A stretch of 64,000 nucleotides of DNA from JAAZGD01 sp964383845 (GCA_964383845.1 CAYLIF010000004.1:43765-107764); one strand, 5' to 3'; shown: positions 52,769 to 62,178, counted from the stretch's first letter. Notes: generated by a model not told the origin, from the letters alone. Made by a program: numbers and translations.

Positions 52769-53710
52769 TTACTTCTTGGCCGCCCACAGTTCTTGAGGAT
52801 ACAAGCCCTTCTTCTTCAGTTCCTCCATGGCCTTCATTACCATATCCCGATCTTCTTTGTAGGTAACCCCATACCACTGGTCTACACTCTTTAAAATTTC
52901 AACACTAGCTTTACCCTCCACAAGAAGCTGATCCACGGTGCGAGGCAACAACCATTCGCTTTTCAAAGGATTCTCCGGAATGTTCTGGTCTAAGAAAGTT
53001 GTAAAAGTCTTTTCTAATACATCAAGAAAGCTCTCTGTAAAAAGCCAGCAGTTCATAGATACAGTGGTGCCTATAGGGATCTTTTCCCAAGTTGATCCTT
53101 CATCCTCTGTAAAAACAACATCTTCACCTTGCCATTTTATCTTTCCTCGTTCTGTGATATGTGAAAGATAACCATTTTTATCAAGTTCGCAAACCCCTCT
53201 TGTAACGGTTCCTTTGTCAGTTAATGTGTTTTGAATTTCATACCCAACCATGGCATAGCGATATAAGCTGTCATCTTTTGCTGTCATCAAATAGTCATAT
53301 GCCTTTTCAAAGGCCACAGGTCCGTAGTAATCGTCGGCATTAATAACACAAAAGGGTCCATCTATTAAATCCTTTGCAACCAACACAGCATGACTGGTTC
53401 CCCAAGGTTTTTCCCTTCCTTCTGGAACTGAGTATCCATTAGGTAAGTCTTCTATCTCCTGAAAGGCAAAGGCTACTTCTATATGGTCAGAAGATCTGCC
53501 TTCGACTAAGGGCCGAAAGTCTGCTTCGATTTCTTTTTTAATAATAAAAACCACTTTTTTGAAGCCTGCTCTAATAGCATCATAAAGTGAAAAATCTAGA
53601 AGAATTTCTCCTTCTTTTGTAATGGGATCCATCTGTTTTAATCCACCATAACGGCTTCCCATACCTGCTGCCATTATAACTAAGGTTGGTTCTTTGTTTA
53701 TTCTATCCAA
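52769..53710 (-). CDS. Nucleotidyltransferase family protein
   Basis: A 313-residue sugar-nucleotide transferase-like protein. The pyrophosphorylase signature is LVIMAAGMGSRYGGLKQ (about 10-26), and the metal-binding Asp is in VINADDYYG. No left-handed beta helix follows, so it is not a GlmU; which sugar phosphate it activates is not clear. TTG start with AAGGAGG nine bases upstream. It sits between plsC and nagB, on the route of amino sugar metabolism, by context. Confidence 0.88.
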   Translation of the reverse strand: MDRINKEPTLVIMAAGMGSRYGGLKQMDPITKEGEILLDFSLYDAIRAGFKKVVFIIKKEIEADFRPLVEGRSSDHIEVAFAFQEIEDLPNGYSVPEGREKPWGTSHAVLVAKDLIDGPFCVINADDYYGPVAFEKAYDYLMTAKDDSLYRYAMVGYEIQNTLTDKGTVTRGVCELDKNGYLSHITERGKIKWQGEDVVFTEDEGSTWEKIPIGTTVSMNCWLFTESFLDVLEKTFTTFLDQNIPENPLKSEWLLPRTVDQLLVEGKASVEILKSVDQWYGVTYKEDRDMVMKAMEELKKKGLYPQELWAAKK

Positions 53711-53745
53711 TTGAATATACCTCCTTATATTATTCTTGCCATTAT

Positions 53746-54474
53746 CTACATAGTCATTCCACTTCGAATTTTTGCTTCTATTAGATCATCTAACTCTTTT
53801 ATCTCAGCTTTCGTAAGGTTCTTTGTTTCTACTAGAGGATGAATAATCATCTTCATAGAGACGCCTTTTTGAACATAGCCCTTTTCCTCAAAGAATCGAT
53901 AGCTGCCTTTAATAGTAAAAGGAATAATAGGCACTCCCGGTTTTGTAGCCAATCTTAGGGGGCCTTTACGAAAGTCTTGTATCTCTGGACCTTTGCTTCT
54001 AGTCCCCTCTGGGAATACCACCAATGAAAAACCATTTTCTAAAAGCTCTATTCCTTGGTTTATTGCCTTGAGAGAAGCACGACTATCGTCTCGCTCTATA
54101 TAGATACTGCGGATATCCTTTATCCATTTCCCATACCAAGGAACTTTTTCCAAAGAAGACTTGGCTAAAAAACCAACTTGAAATTGATCAAATGCGTATA
54201 GGCAAAGAAGTATATCTCCATAGCCTTGATGATTGCCCACAAAAACCACAGGGCCTTTTTGGGGAAGGTTTTCTTTTCCTACAACCTCCACATCTGCTCC
54301 GAACATTTTCAGAACATTGCTGCTCCATGTTGTAGCACACTTCAATATGGCCTCACGCTCTGCTACGTTATCACCTTGTTTTCTTGCAGTTTCCATCTGT
54401 TTTTTGTAAGGGGCTAGGGCATTTAAGGCAAGCTTCATTCTTGCCATTGGAACTATGTTTTGTATTATTTTCAT
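53746..54474 (-). CDS. 1-acyl-sn-glycerol-3-phosphate acyltransferase (PlsC-like)
   Basis: A 242-residue membrane-associated acyltransferase making phosphatidic acid. The catalytic pair is in VGNHQGYGD (NHxxxxD type, here H with D four residues after), the substrate-binding motif is FPEGTRSKG, and VPIIPFTIKGSYRF is motif IV. There is no large membrane region. No ribosome binding site precedes the ATG and the predicted start of transcription is only a few bases upstream, so the message may be leaderless. First gene of the plsC-nucleotidyltransferase-nagB-nagA series. Confidence 0.9.
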   Translation of the reverse strand: MKIIQNIVPMARMKLALNALAPYKKQMETARKQGDNVAEREAILKCATTWSSNVLKMFGADVEVVGKENLPQKGPVVFVGNHQGYGDILLCLYAFDQFQVGFLAKSSLEKVPWYGKWIKDIRSIYIERDDSRASLKAINQGIELLENGFSLVVFPEGTRSKGPEIQDFRKGPLRLATKPGVPIIPFTIKGSYRFFEEKGYVQKGVSMKMIIHPLVETKNLTKAEIKELDDLIEAKIRSGMTM

Positions 54475-54485
54475 ATAAATAATAT

Positions 54486-54514
54486 ATCATAATACATTGA
54501 TTTCTGCTAGTAAA
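54486..54514 (-). promoter_or_regulatory. Promoter placing plsC start within a few bases of its ATG
   Basis: Minus strand: TTTACT (54509-54514), 17-base spacer, TATGAT (54486-54491). Only 11 bases separate the -10 from the ATG, so the transcript leader would be about 5 bases. Confidence 0.5.
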
Positions 54515-54537
54515 AACAACTTTCTGCCTATGTTGAA

Positions 54538-54566
54538 GTGACATTGTTCTAGAATTAGAGTATAGT
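54538..54566 (+). promoter_or_regulatory. Promoter of the SGNH hydrolase gene
   Basis: GTGACA (54538-54543), 17-base spacer, TATAGT (54561-54566): five of six at each element. It lies back to back with the plsC promoter. Confidence 0.65.
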
Positions 54567-54605
54567 TTAATAATAAGGTATCATAGAAAAAGAGGTGTAT
54601 ATTAT

Positions 54606-55301
54606 ATGAGTTCATTTTTAGTATTAGGAGATTCGGTAGCCAAGGGTGTTGTCATAGATACCGTTACAAAGAAATATATTACAAGTAAAAATAGTTGTGT
54701 AGAGCTTTTTAAAGATATGACTGGTAACACAGTTAGAAACTTGTCTCATTTTGGCTCCACAATTGGCCGAGCTACTAAGATGTTTTATCGCCATGAAAAA
54801 GAGATGAACAAGGATGATCAAATTGTTTTGGAATTCGGAAGCAACGATTGCGATTATCAGTGGGCAGAAATAGCTGACAGCCCTGACAAAACCCATTTGC
54901 CTAATGTGCCACTAGATTTGTTCGTTTCCAAATATAGTGCTCTTATTGACCTGCTGAGAGAAAAGGGACTAAATCCCATCCTTACCAACCTTTCGCCTAT
55001 TCATGCCCAAAAGTTTTTTCAATGGGTTACGCGGGGACTTGATAAAGAAGCTATTCTTTATTGGCTCAAAGATATAGAACATATCTATCGCTGGCAAGAA
55101 CGATACAGTATTGCGGTACATGAAATTGCAATTATGAAAAGGGTGCCTTTAATTAATATCCGCAAAAACTTTTTAGAATATCACGACCTATCAGAATATC
55201 TTTGTGAGGATGGAATGCATCCCAATGAAAAAGGACACCAGCTAATGGCTGGAGCCCTTTGTGATAGTTACAATAATCCTAAGATTCTATTGTCTCGATG
55301 A
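54606..55301 (+). CDS. SGNH/GDSL-family hydrolase
   Basis: A 231-residue cytoplasmic hydrolase of the SGNH superfamily. Block I LGDSVAKG with the nucleophile Ser (about residue 9), block III GSNDCD (about 78-83), and block V DGMHPNEKG with the Asp-His pair (about 203-211). It is only distantly related to the SGNH protein at 1222. It lies between plsC and trpS on the opposite strand; an acyl or acetyl ester substrate is likely but unknown. Confidence 0.85.
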   Translation: MSSFLVLGDSVAKGVVIDTVTKKYITSKNSCVELFKDMTGNTVRNLSHFGSTIGRATKMFYRHEKEMNKDDQIVLEFGSNDCDYQWAEIADSPDKTHLPNVPLDLFVSKYSALIDLLREKGLNPILTNLSPIHAQKFFQWVTRGLDKEAILYWLKDIEHIYRWQERYSIAVHEIAIMKRVPLINIRKNFLEYHDLSEYLCEDGMHPNEKGHQLMAGALCDSYNNPKILLSR

Positions 55302-55302
55302 T

Positions 55303-56289
55303 TTAACTTGATCCAAGACCCAAACTCTTTCTGACTCTTTTCATTGTTTGTTCTGATATTTCATTTGCTCTAGATGCACCGTCTTGCAAGACATCTTTAA
55401 GTTCTTGAGATGGTCTTATTTCCAAATAACGATCTCGAATGGGCCTAAGGGAATCTACTGTAATTTCCACTAGGTCCTTTTTAAATCCACCATAACCTTG
55501 GCCTTGGTAATCTTTTTCTATCTCTTGGATAGATTTTCCTGAAAATGCACTATAAATTGTTAGTAGATTGCTTATGCCAGCTTTATTCTCTATATCATAC
55601 TGCACACTTCCCTCAGAATCTGTAGTGGCTTTCATTATAGCCTTTTTTATTGCCTTCTCTTCATCAAGCAATGAGATTCTGCTTAGAGGGTTCTCCGCAG
55701 ATTTACTCATCTTTGAAGTAGGGTCATCTAAAGACATAACCCTGGCCCCTTCTTTTAAGAAACGGCCTTCAGGAACCACAAAGGTGTCTGGGAACTTATT
55801 ATTAACTCTAATGGCTATATCTCTTGTGATTTCGATATGCTGTTTCTGGTCGTTTCCAACAGGAACCATATCAGTGTCATAAAGAAGAATATCTGCTGCC
55901 ATCAAAACAGGATAAGTAAATAGCCCTGCAGGAGCAGACTCTGTATTTTTCCCTTTGTTTTTATCCTTAAACTGGGTCATACGGGAGAGCTCTCCAGTAT
56001 ATGTGTTGCACATTAATATCCATGTAAGTTCTGTATGACCTGGTACTTCAGATTGAACAAAGACAATATTTTTTTTGGGATCGATTCCCACAGCCAAATA
56101 AAGAGCTGCCACATCTAAAATATGTTCTTTTAGCACTTTGGGATCATGAGGCAATGTAATGGCATGAAGGTCCACTACGCAGTAGACACAATCATTGTTT
56201 TCTTGAAGCTCCACAAATTGCTTTAGTGCTCCTAAATAATTACCAATATGGATGTTGCCAGTTGGCTGAACTCCAGAAAAAACCCTCAT
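55303..56289 (-). CDS. trpS: Tryptophanyl-tRNA synthetase
   Basis: Charges tRNA-Trp. 328 residues, class I: the HIGH-like motif is HIGN (14-17) in GNIHIGNYLGAL, and the second signature is KMSKS. Normal length. The gap to the sigma factor gene is 37 bases and holds no T-box, so this copy is not regulated by tRNA-Trp read-out here. Confidence 0.97.
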   Translation of the reverse strand: MRVFSGVQPTGNIHIGNYLGALKQFVELQENNDCVYCVVDLHAITLPHDPKVLKEHILDVAALYLAVGIDPKKNIVFVQSEVPGHTELTWILMCNTYTGELSRMTQFKDKNKGKNTESAPAGLFTYPVLMAADILLYDTDMVPVGNDQKQHIEITRDIAIRVNNKFPDTFVVPEGRFLKEGARVMSLDDPTSKMSKSAENPLSRISLLDEEKAIKKAIMKATTDSEGSVQYDIENKAGISNLLTIYSAFSGKSIQEIEKDYQGQGYGGFKKDLVEITVDSLRPIRDRYLEIRPSQELKDVLQDGASRANEISEQTMKRVRKSLGLGSS

Positions 56290-56326
56290 TCTTTGTCGCT
56301 CCTTTTGTTGTTATTATTTTCATAGA

Positions 56327-57064
56327 TTAATCTCTATGTATTTCATGTAAAAATTTTTCTTTTATGCTTTTTTCAACCCTAGAAACTGTCATTTGAGAAA
56401 TCCCTAAGGCGTTTCCTACTTCTGCTTGTGTCTTGTTTTCAATAAATCTCATTCTGAATATATTTTTATCTTGTTCTTTTAAAGTGCTGATAACATCTCT
56501 AACTATTTCTGCATATACGATATTTCCGTAGCCCTGTTCTTCCCTACCCATATATCGTTCAAGGATGGAACCTTCTCCATCCTCTCCTGAGTCTCCAAAG
56601 GTTTGATCAATAGACATAGGTGCATAGGCTTGGCTACTTTCCATGGCCTCTAATATTTCTTTTTCAGTGACATCAAGAACCTCTGCTATCTCTTGGTTAG
56701 TAGGAGTTCTTCCCAACTCTTGGGACAGCTCGTCACGTATATTAGGAATTTGTCCTGCCAAACCTTTTAGTCTACGAGGCACTTTAATAGCCCACTCTTT
56801 GTCCCGGAAATGTTTTTTGATTTCCCCAAGTATGGTGGGTGTTGCAAAGCTAGAAAAGGCAAATCCTTTTTCGTGGTCAAATCTCTCCACTGCAGCAATT
56901 AGAGCCATAGCTCCAACTTGATAGAGGTCGTCGTATCCCACACCTTTTCCTAAATATTTTTTTATTAAAACATCAACCATATACAAATAATCCTCTACCA
57001 ATTGGTTTCGAATGGCGATGTCTCCTGAAGCTTTGTACTGTGCGAATAGTTCGTTTTTTTCCAT
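56327..57064 (-). CDS. SigB/SigF/SigG-subfamily RNA polymerase sigma factor
   Basis: A 245-residue alternative sigma factor. Region 2 reads DLYQVGAMALIAAVERFD and FSSFATPTILGEIKKHFRDKEW; region 3 covers about 110-160; region 4 has the helix-turn-helix KTQAEVGNALGISQMTVSRVEKSI. This arrangement marks the SigB/F/G branch. The ATG at 57064 is preferred to a TTG one codon earlier. It lies 47 bases downstream of an RsbW-like gene, the normal pairing of such sigmas with an anti-sigma. No anti-anti-sigma gene is near, so it is neither a complete SpoIIA nor a typical SigB locus. Confidence 0.9.
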   Translation of the reverse strand: MEKNELFAQYKASGDIAIRNQLVEDYLYMVDVLIKKYLGKGVGYDDLYQVGAMALIAAVERFDHEKGFAFSSFATPTILGEIKKHFRDKEWAIKVPRRLKGLAGQIPNIRDELSQELGRTPTNQEIAEVLDVTEKEILEAMESSQAYAPMSIDQTFGDSGEDGEGSILERYMGREEQGYGNIVYAEIVRDVISTLKEQDKNIFRMRFIENKTQAEVGNALGISQMTVSRVEKSIKEKFLHEIHRD

Positions 57065-57111
57065 CAACGTTTCCTATTTTTGTACTTTCTTCTGGGGCAA
57101 TAATTAATCAA

Positions 57112-57534
57112 TTAATCTAGGTCTTGTTTGTTCTTGGACTTCTCCATAAATAGGGTTTTAGTTTCATCAGAATTTTCTTCTAATTCGGCTTTGTCCATTA
57201 GAGCGCTTATAATGAACATAGACAATTCTCCGTCTCCTGCTGCATAGGGGCAACCTTCACATTCTTCTTTATCAATTATGTACTCTGCGCTATTATTTGA
57301 TATTTTTAGCTTAATCGTGTCTTCTTCCATACTGCAAACCACCAAAAAACGGCAAGCCTTTTTCTCAATCCCATGACAACACACGATTTGGCAAGCTTCT
57401 GTTATTGAAATACTTATGTCGTCTCTTGCTTCCTCTGAGAATCCAGCGGATTTAGCATACCTAGACACAGCCTCACGAACTGTTGATATACTTTCTTTAT
57501 TTCCTGGTAAGGAAAATCTCAACGTATTGGGCAT
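57112..57534 (-). CDS. Degenerate, cysteine-rich RsbW/SpoIIAB-like anti-sigma candidate
   Basis: A 140-residue protein with the GHKL anti-sigma outline: a first beta strand, helix REAVSRYAKSAGF, then DISISITEACQIVCCHG where RsbW proteins have the N-box, and GELSMFIISALMDKAEL matching the family C-terminal helix. The N-box Asn position (50) is Ile and the DxGxG motif is missing, so ATP binding and kinase activity are doubtful. Seven cysteines (48, 52, 53, 61, 67, 92, 95) include CC and CEGC. The ATG at 57534 has AAGGAG six bases upstream. It sits between gyrA and its likely partner sigma. Cysteine-based sensing is a hypothesis. Confidence 0.8.
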   Translation of the reverse strand: MPNTLRFSLPGNKESISTVREAVSRYAKSAGFSEEARDDISISITEACQIVCCHGIEKKACRFLVVCSMEEDTIKLKISNNSAEYIIDKEECEGCPYAAGDGELSMFIISALMDKAELEENSDETKTLFMEKSKNKQDLD

Positions 57535-57569
57535 TTTGAACTCCTTTTGATGTTCCAAATCGATTCTAA

Positions 57570-60098
57570 CTACTCGGTATCCATAGACACTTGGTTATCC
57601 TTTTCGTTTTCCTTCTCTTTGGTTTCTTTCTCTTTTTTCTTTTCTGCCAAGGCCAAAAGCTCTTCAGGATCTTCAGGCAGTACTTTAGCTACAGCAATTA
57701 TATTAGCATCTCCCTTTATCTTCATTATTCGAACACCTTGGGTGGCCCTGCCCAACTTAGATACGTTGGATGCCTTAATTCTAATAATAATACCATCACT
57801 GTTAATAAGCAATACTTCATCGTCTTCTTCTACAACCATAGCACCAACTAATTCCCCGGTTTTGTCAAACTTACTCTTATCATAGGTTAATAAACCTTTT
57901 CCCCCACGATTCTGAACCTTATATTCAGAAGAACAAGTTCTCTTACCGTAACCATTTTTAGTCACTACTAAAAGTTCTTCTCCCTTTTGAACCAGCTCCA
58001 TAGAAACGACTTCATCGCCCTTTTCCAAGCTTATAGCTCTAACTCCGCCAGCATTACGGCCCATGGGCCTAACATCGGTTTCTGAAAAACTGATACACTT
58101 ACCGAATTTGGTGACAATTATTACTGTGTCTTCTCCTGAGGTCTCGTTGATAGCTATCAACTCGTCCCCATCTTTTAATGTAATAGCAATAAGTCCCGCC
58201 TTACGATTAGTATCAAACTGAGCCATAGAGGTTTTCTTAATAGTACCTTGTTTGGTTATAGCCATCAAGTAGCGATCTTCAGAAAATTCTCTAACTGGAA
58301 TAACTGCAGTTATTCTTTCTCTTGGAAGCAGGTTTAAGAAATTAACGGCCGGGGTCCCTCTTGCAGTTCTTGTTGCCTCTGGAACCTCATAGGCTTTTAT
58401 TCGATGAACCTTCCCTGTGTTTGTGAAGAACATCAAATAATCGTGGGTGGATGTCATAACTAGTCTTTTTACAAAGTCATTCTCTCTTGTAGCTACTCCT
58501 ACAATCCCTTTTCCACCACGTTTTTGAGTTTTGTACGTGTCTACCGATACTCTTTTTATATACCCTAGATAGGTGAGAGTAATCGCCACGTTCTCTTCTT
58601 CGATAAAGTCTTCTTCGTCCATCTCCCCTTCGTCTGCTATAATTCTAGTACGACGAGGGTCTGCGTATTTCTTTTTTATCTCTAATAGTTCTTCTTTTAT
58701 AACTCCCATAAGCAGGTCTTCGTTGGCCAATAATTTTTTGAAATAGCTGATCATCTTTTGTAACTCGTCATACTCATTTTCTATTTTTTCTCGCTCTAGG
58801 CCTTGCAATCTTGCAAGCCGCATATCCAGTATTGCTTGGGCTTGTATATCAGAAAGCCCGAAGCCATTCATTAATTTTTCTTTGGCATCGTTATAGCTGG
58901 CTCTAATTGTTTTTATAACTTCATCAATGTTATCCAGGGCAATACGTAAACCTTCTAAGATGTGGGCTCTTGCTTCAGCTTTTGCAAGATCAAATTGTGT
59001 TCTTCTTGTTACAACAATTTTTTGATGCTTTAAGTATTCCCTTAATATTTCATCCAAGGTAAGAACCCTAGGCCTACCGTCAACTAGTGCTAGCATAATC
59101 ATGCTAAAGGTTTCTTGAAGTTGGGTATGTTTATATAAACGGTTTAGTATTACTTGGGGATTTGCATCTCTTTTTAATTCTATAACTATTCTCATTCCGT
59201 GACGGTTACTTTCGTCACGAATTGTAGCTATTCCTTCAACCCTTTTGTCCTTTACAAGATCTGCAATTTTCTCTTGAAGTGTTGCCTTATTTACCTGATA
59301 TGGAATCTCCGTAATTACAATTTGCTGTCTGCCTTTGTTTGTTTCTTCAATTTCAGAAACTGCACGAACTTTTACTTTTCCTCGTCCAGTTCTATATGCT
59401 TCCTTTGCTGCAGCCTTTCCTAAAATGGTGGCTCCAGTTGGAAAATCAGGCCCTTTCACAAGGTCTATCAAGTCTTCAACTGTGGAATCAGGTTCATCTA
59501 TTAGCTTAACGGTAGCGTTAATAATCTCTCCAAGGTTATGGGGCGGTATAGATGTGGCCATTCCTACAGCTATTCCGTTGGATCCATTAACCAAAAGGTT
59601 AGGAAATCTTGAGGGTAGTACAGTAGGTTCCATTTCTTCTTCGTCAAAGTTAGGAGTATAATCAACAGTATCTTTGTCTATATCTCGTAACATCTGTAGT
59701 GCCAATGGTGTCATTCTGGCTTCTGTATAACGCATAGCCGCAGCCCCGTCTCCATCTACAGAACCAAAGTTACCGTGGCCATCAACCAGCATATATCGTA
59801 TAGAGAAATCCTGAGCCATTCTCACCATAGCGTCGTAAATAGAACTATCACCATGAGGGTGATATTTACCCATTACTTCACCCACTATACGAGCTGATTT
59901 TTTATGTGGTTTGTCTGGGGTTACTCCCAAACCGCTCATTCCATATAAGATTCTTCGATGCACAGGTTTTAGACCGTCACGCACATCAGGAAGAGCCCTC
60001 CCAACAATTACACTCATGGCATAATTGATGTAAGACTCTTTCATCTCATCATGAATCTCGCTTTGGATTAGTTTTGTATCTTCTAAAAGATTGGGCAT
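57570..60098 (-). CDS. gyrA: DNA gyrase subunit A
   Basis: 842 residues; cuts and rejoins DNA for negative supercoiling. The catalytic Tyr is Y124 (AMRYTEARM). Quinolone-region residues S85 and D89 (HPHGDSSIYDA) are the sensitive-type ones. The C-terminal beta-pinwheel has the GyrA box QKRGGKG, as expected for true gyrase rather than topoisomerase IV, and ends in a charged tail. It lies 14 bases after gyrB. Confidence 0.98.
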   Translation of the reverse strand: MPNLLEDTKLIQSEIHDEMKESYINYAMSVIVGRALPDVRDGLKPVHRRILYGMSGLGVTPDKPHKKSARIVGEVMGKYHPHGDSSIYDAMVRMAQDFSIRYMLVDGHGNFGSVDGDGAAAMRYTEARMTPLALQMLRDIDKDTVDYTPNFDEEEMEPTVLPSRFPNLLVNGSNGIAVGMATSIPPHNLGEIINATVKLIDEPDSTVEDLIDLVKGPDFPTGATILGKAAAKEAYRTGRGKVKVRAVSEIEETNKGRQQIVITEIPYQVNKATLQEKIADLVKDKRVEGIATIRDESNRHGMRIVIELKRDANPQVILNRLYKHTQLQETFSMIMLALVDGRPRVLTLDEILREYLKHQKIVVTRRTQFDLAKAEARAHILEGLRIALDNIDEVIKTIRASYNDAKEKLMNGFGLSDIQAQAILDMRLARLQGLEREKIENEYDELQKMISYFKKLLANEDLLMGVIKEELLEIKKKYADPRRTRIIADEGEMDEEDFIEEENVAITLTYLGYIKRVSVDTYKTQKRGGKGIVGVATRENDFVKRLVMTSTHDYLMFFTNTGKVHRIKAYEVPEATRTARGTPAVNFLNLLPRERITAVIPVREFSEDRYLMAITKQGTIKKTSMAQFDTNRKAGLIAITLKDGDELIAINETSGEDTVIIVTKFGKCISFSETDVRPMGRNAGGVRAISLEKGDEVVSMELVQKGEELLVVTKNGYGKRTCSSEYKVQNRGGKGLLTYDKSKFDKTGELVGAMVVEEDDEVLLINSDGIIIRIKASNVSKLGRATQGVRIMKIKGDANIIAVAKVLPEDPEELLALAEKKKEKETKEKENEKDNQVSMDTE

Positions 60099-60112
60099 AT
60101 GGATTCTCCTTA

Positions 60113-62032
60113 TTATATATCTATAGTTGCGTATTCAGCATTGTTTTCAATAAACTTCTTTCTTGGAGCCACTTTGTCTCCCATTAAAGTAGTAAATATT
60201 TCGTCGGCTGCCGCAACGTCTTCCAAGGTAATTTGCTTTAAAATTCTTGTATTATAGTCCATGGTTGTATCCCACAATTGGTGGAAATCCATTTCACCAA
60301 GACCCTTATACCTTTGAATGTCTGCTTTCCCCGACTTTCCTTCTAAAGAAGTCATTAATTTTTCTTGTTCTTTTTCAGTATAGGTGTAGTAAATTTCTCT
60401 TCCCTTTTTCGTCATGAATAAGGGGGGTTGCGCAGCATAAACATAACCACCTTCAATGAGAGGTGTCATATATCGGTAGAAGAAGGTTAAGAGCAAGGTC
60501 CTTATATGTGCTCCATCTACGTCAGCATCCGTCATGATAATTATCTTATGGTAGCGAAGCTTTTCTATATCAAAGTCTGTACCCACACCGCAACCAAATG
60601 CTGTTATCATATTTTTAATTTCATCAGAGCTAAGGATTTTTTCTAGCCTGGCTTTTTCCACATTAAGGATTTTGCCACGTAGAGGTAATATGGCTTGTCG
60701 AGCTCTATCTCTCCCTTGTTTTGCACTGCCTCCAGCGGAGTCTCCCTCCACCAAGAAGATTTCTGAAAGGGCAGGATCTTTTTCCTGGCAATCAGCCAGT
60801 TTCCCTGGAAGAGCATTATCTTCTAAAACCCCTTTTCTTCTTGTTAGTTCTCTGGCTTTTCTTGCAGCCTCTCTAGCCCTTGCTGCACGTAAACATTTAT
60901 CTAGTATAATACGAGCCTGTTGAGGATTTTCCTCCAAAAAGGCTGTAAGGCATTCGTTGGTATTAGTCTCAACAAAGCCACGCATCTCGCTATTACCTAG
61001 CTTGCTCTTTGTTTGTCCTTCAAATTGAGGGTTCATAAGTTTAACGGATAGTATTGCAGTTAATCCTTCACGTACGTCTTCTCCCGTTAGCGCTTCGTCA
61101 TTATCTTTTAAGAACTTGTTTTTTCTTGCATAATCGTTGAAAACTCGAGTCAATGCAGATCTAAGACCGATTAAGTGAGTTCCCCCTTCTGTGGTATTTA
61201 TATTGTTGGCATAGCAAAGAACCAGTTCTGAATAATGGTCTGTATACTGCATGGCCAATTCAACTTCCATATCATTTTTTTCCACACCAAAATAGATGAT
61301 ATCTTGATGAATAGGCACCTTGTTTTGGTTTTGGTGCTTAACAAATTCACGTATACCACCTTCATAATGGAAGACTACCTGCTTTTTCTTTCCCTGGCGC
61401 TCATCCTTTAAAGTGATTTTGACACCCTTATTAAGGAATGCCATTTCGCGTAATCGGTGCTCAAGGGTGGCGAAGTCATAGTCTACTTCGTCAAATATTT
61501 CAGGATCAGGCCAAAAAATGGTTTTTGATCCAGACTTCTTTGATTCTCCGATTACAGTTAAGGGAGTTAAAACTTTCCCTTTACCATAGGTTTGGGAATA
61601 GATCTTACCATCTCTTTTTATTTCTACAATCATTTGTGTGGAAAGTGCATTTACAACTGATGCACCTACTCCGTGAAGTCCACCAGAAACCTTATATCCA
61701 CTGCCTCCAAATTTACCACCAGCATGAAGAACTGTGTGGATAACCTCTACAGCTGGTACACCTAGTTTAGGATGTTTGTCTACGGGCATCCCTCGTCCAT
61801 CATCTTCTACCATGATTGAATCGTCGGATTGAATGGTAATATTTATTGTTTTACAGTAGCCTGCCAAGGCTTCATCCACTGAGTTGTCTACGATTTCGTA
61901 AACCAAGTGATGAAGTCCTCGTGGGCCTGTAGAACCTATGTACATACCCGGTCTTTTCCGGACTGGCTCTAGCCCTTCAAGGACTTGTATTTGCTCCGCA
62001 TTATACTGTTGTTGCTCCGTGTTTGGCGTCAT
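60113..62032 (-). CDS. gyrB: DNA gyrase subunit B
   Basis: 639 residues, the short form typical of Gram-positive bacteria. The GHKL ATPase has DNSVDEALAGYC and DDGRGMPVD, with the ATP-lid GGLHGVGASVVNAL; the TOPRIM domain has EGDSAGGSAKQGRDR and DADVDGAHIRTL. The ATG is preceded by a strong AGAGGAGAGG site. Has its own promoters after the terminator that closes the recF-lipoprotein unit. Confidence 0.98.
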   Translation of the reverse strand: MTPNTEQQQYNAEQIQVLEGLEPVRKRPGMYIGSTGPRGLHHLVYEIVDNSVDEALAGYCKTINITIQSDDSIMVEDDGRGMPVDKHPKLGVPAVEVIHTVLHAGGKFGGSGYKVSGGLHGVGASVVNALSTQMIVEIKRDGKIYSQTYGKGKVLTPLTVIGESKKSGSKTIFWPDPEIFDEVDYDFATLEHRLREMAFLNKGVKITLKDERQGKKKQVVFHYEGGIREFVKHQNQNKVPIHQDIIYFGVEKNDMEVELAMQYTDHYSELVLCYANNINTTEGGTHLIGLRSALTRVFNDYARKNKFLKDNDEALTGEDVREGLTAILSVKLMNPQFEGQTKSKLGNSEMRGFVETNTNECLTAFLEENPQQARIILDKCLRAARAREAARKARELTRRKGVLEDNALPGKLADCQEKDPALSEIFLVEGDSAGGSAKQGRDRARQAILPLRGKILNVEKARLEKILSSDEIKNMITAFGCGVGTDFDIEKLRYHKIIIMTDADVDGAHIRTLLLTFFYRYMTPLIEGGYVYAAQPPLFMTKKGREIYYTYTEKEQEKLMTSLEGKSGKADIQRYKGLGEMDFHQLWDTTMDYNTRILKQITLEDVAAADEIFTTLMGDKVAPRKKFIENNAEYATIDI

Positions 62033-62079
62033 ATTTCCTCTCCTCTTCTTATAAAATCTCTATTCGAGATACACTACAT

Positions 62080-62108
62080 ATTGTACCTCAAAACAGGCTA
62101 AATTACAA
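62080..62108 (-). promoter_or_regulatory. gyrB-gyrA promoter
   Basis: Minus strand: TTGTAA (62103-62108), 17-base spacer, TACAAT (62080-62085), about 47 bases before the gyrB ATG. Confidence 0.65.
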
Positions 62109-62127
62109 TGGAATTAAGGAGAAATGA

Positions 62128-62143
62128 TTCGGCATATGCCAAA
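62128..62143. promoter_or_regulatory. 16-bp near-perfect palindrome upstream of gyrB
   Basis: TTCGGCAT/ATGCCAAA has seven of eight arm positions paired, with GGCATATGCC at its core. It lies between the two predicted gyrB promoters and could be an operator; no known regulator is assigned. Confidence 0.45.
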
Positions 62144-62178
62144 TTCTTTTTACTTGCTTATAATCGCCTATTTAGCTT

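Noticed and set aside
56290..56326. T-box leader before trpS
   Set aside because: Only 37 bases separate trpS from the sigma factor gene, far too short for a T-box.
57112..57534. Reading the anti-sigma-like gene as spoIIAB of a sporulation operon
   Set aside because: The Asn and DxGxG ATP-site residues are missing, there is no spoIIAA gene, and the locus is between gyrA and trpS, so it is not the SpoIIA operon.
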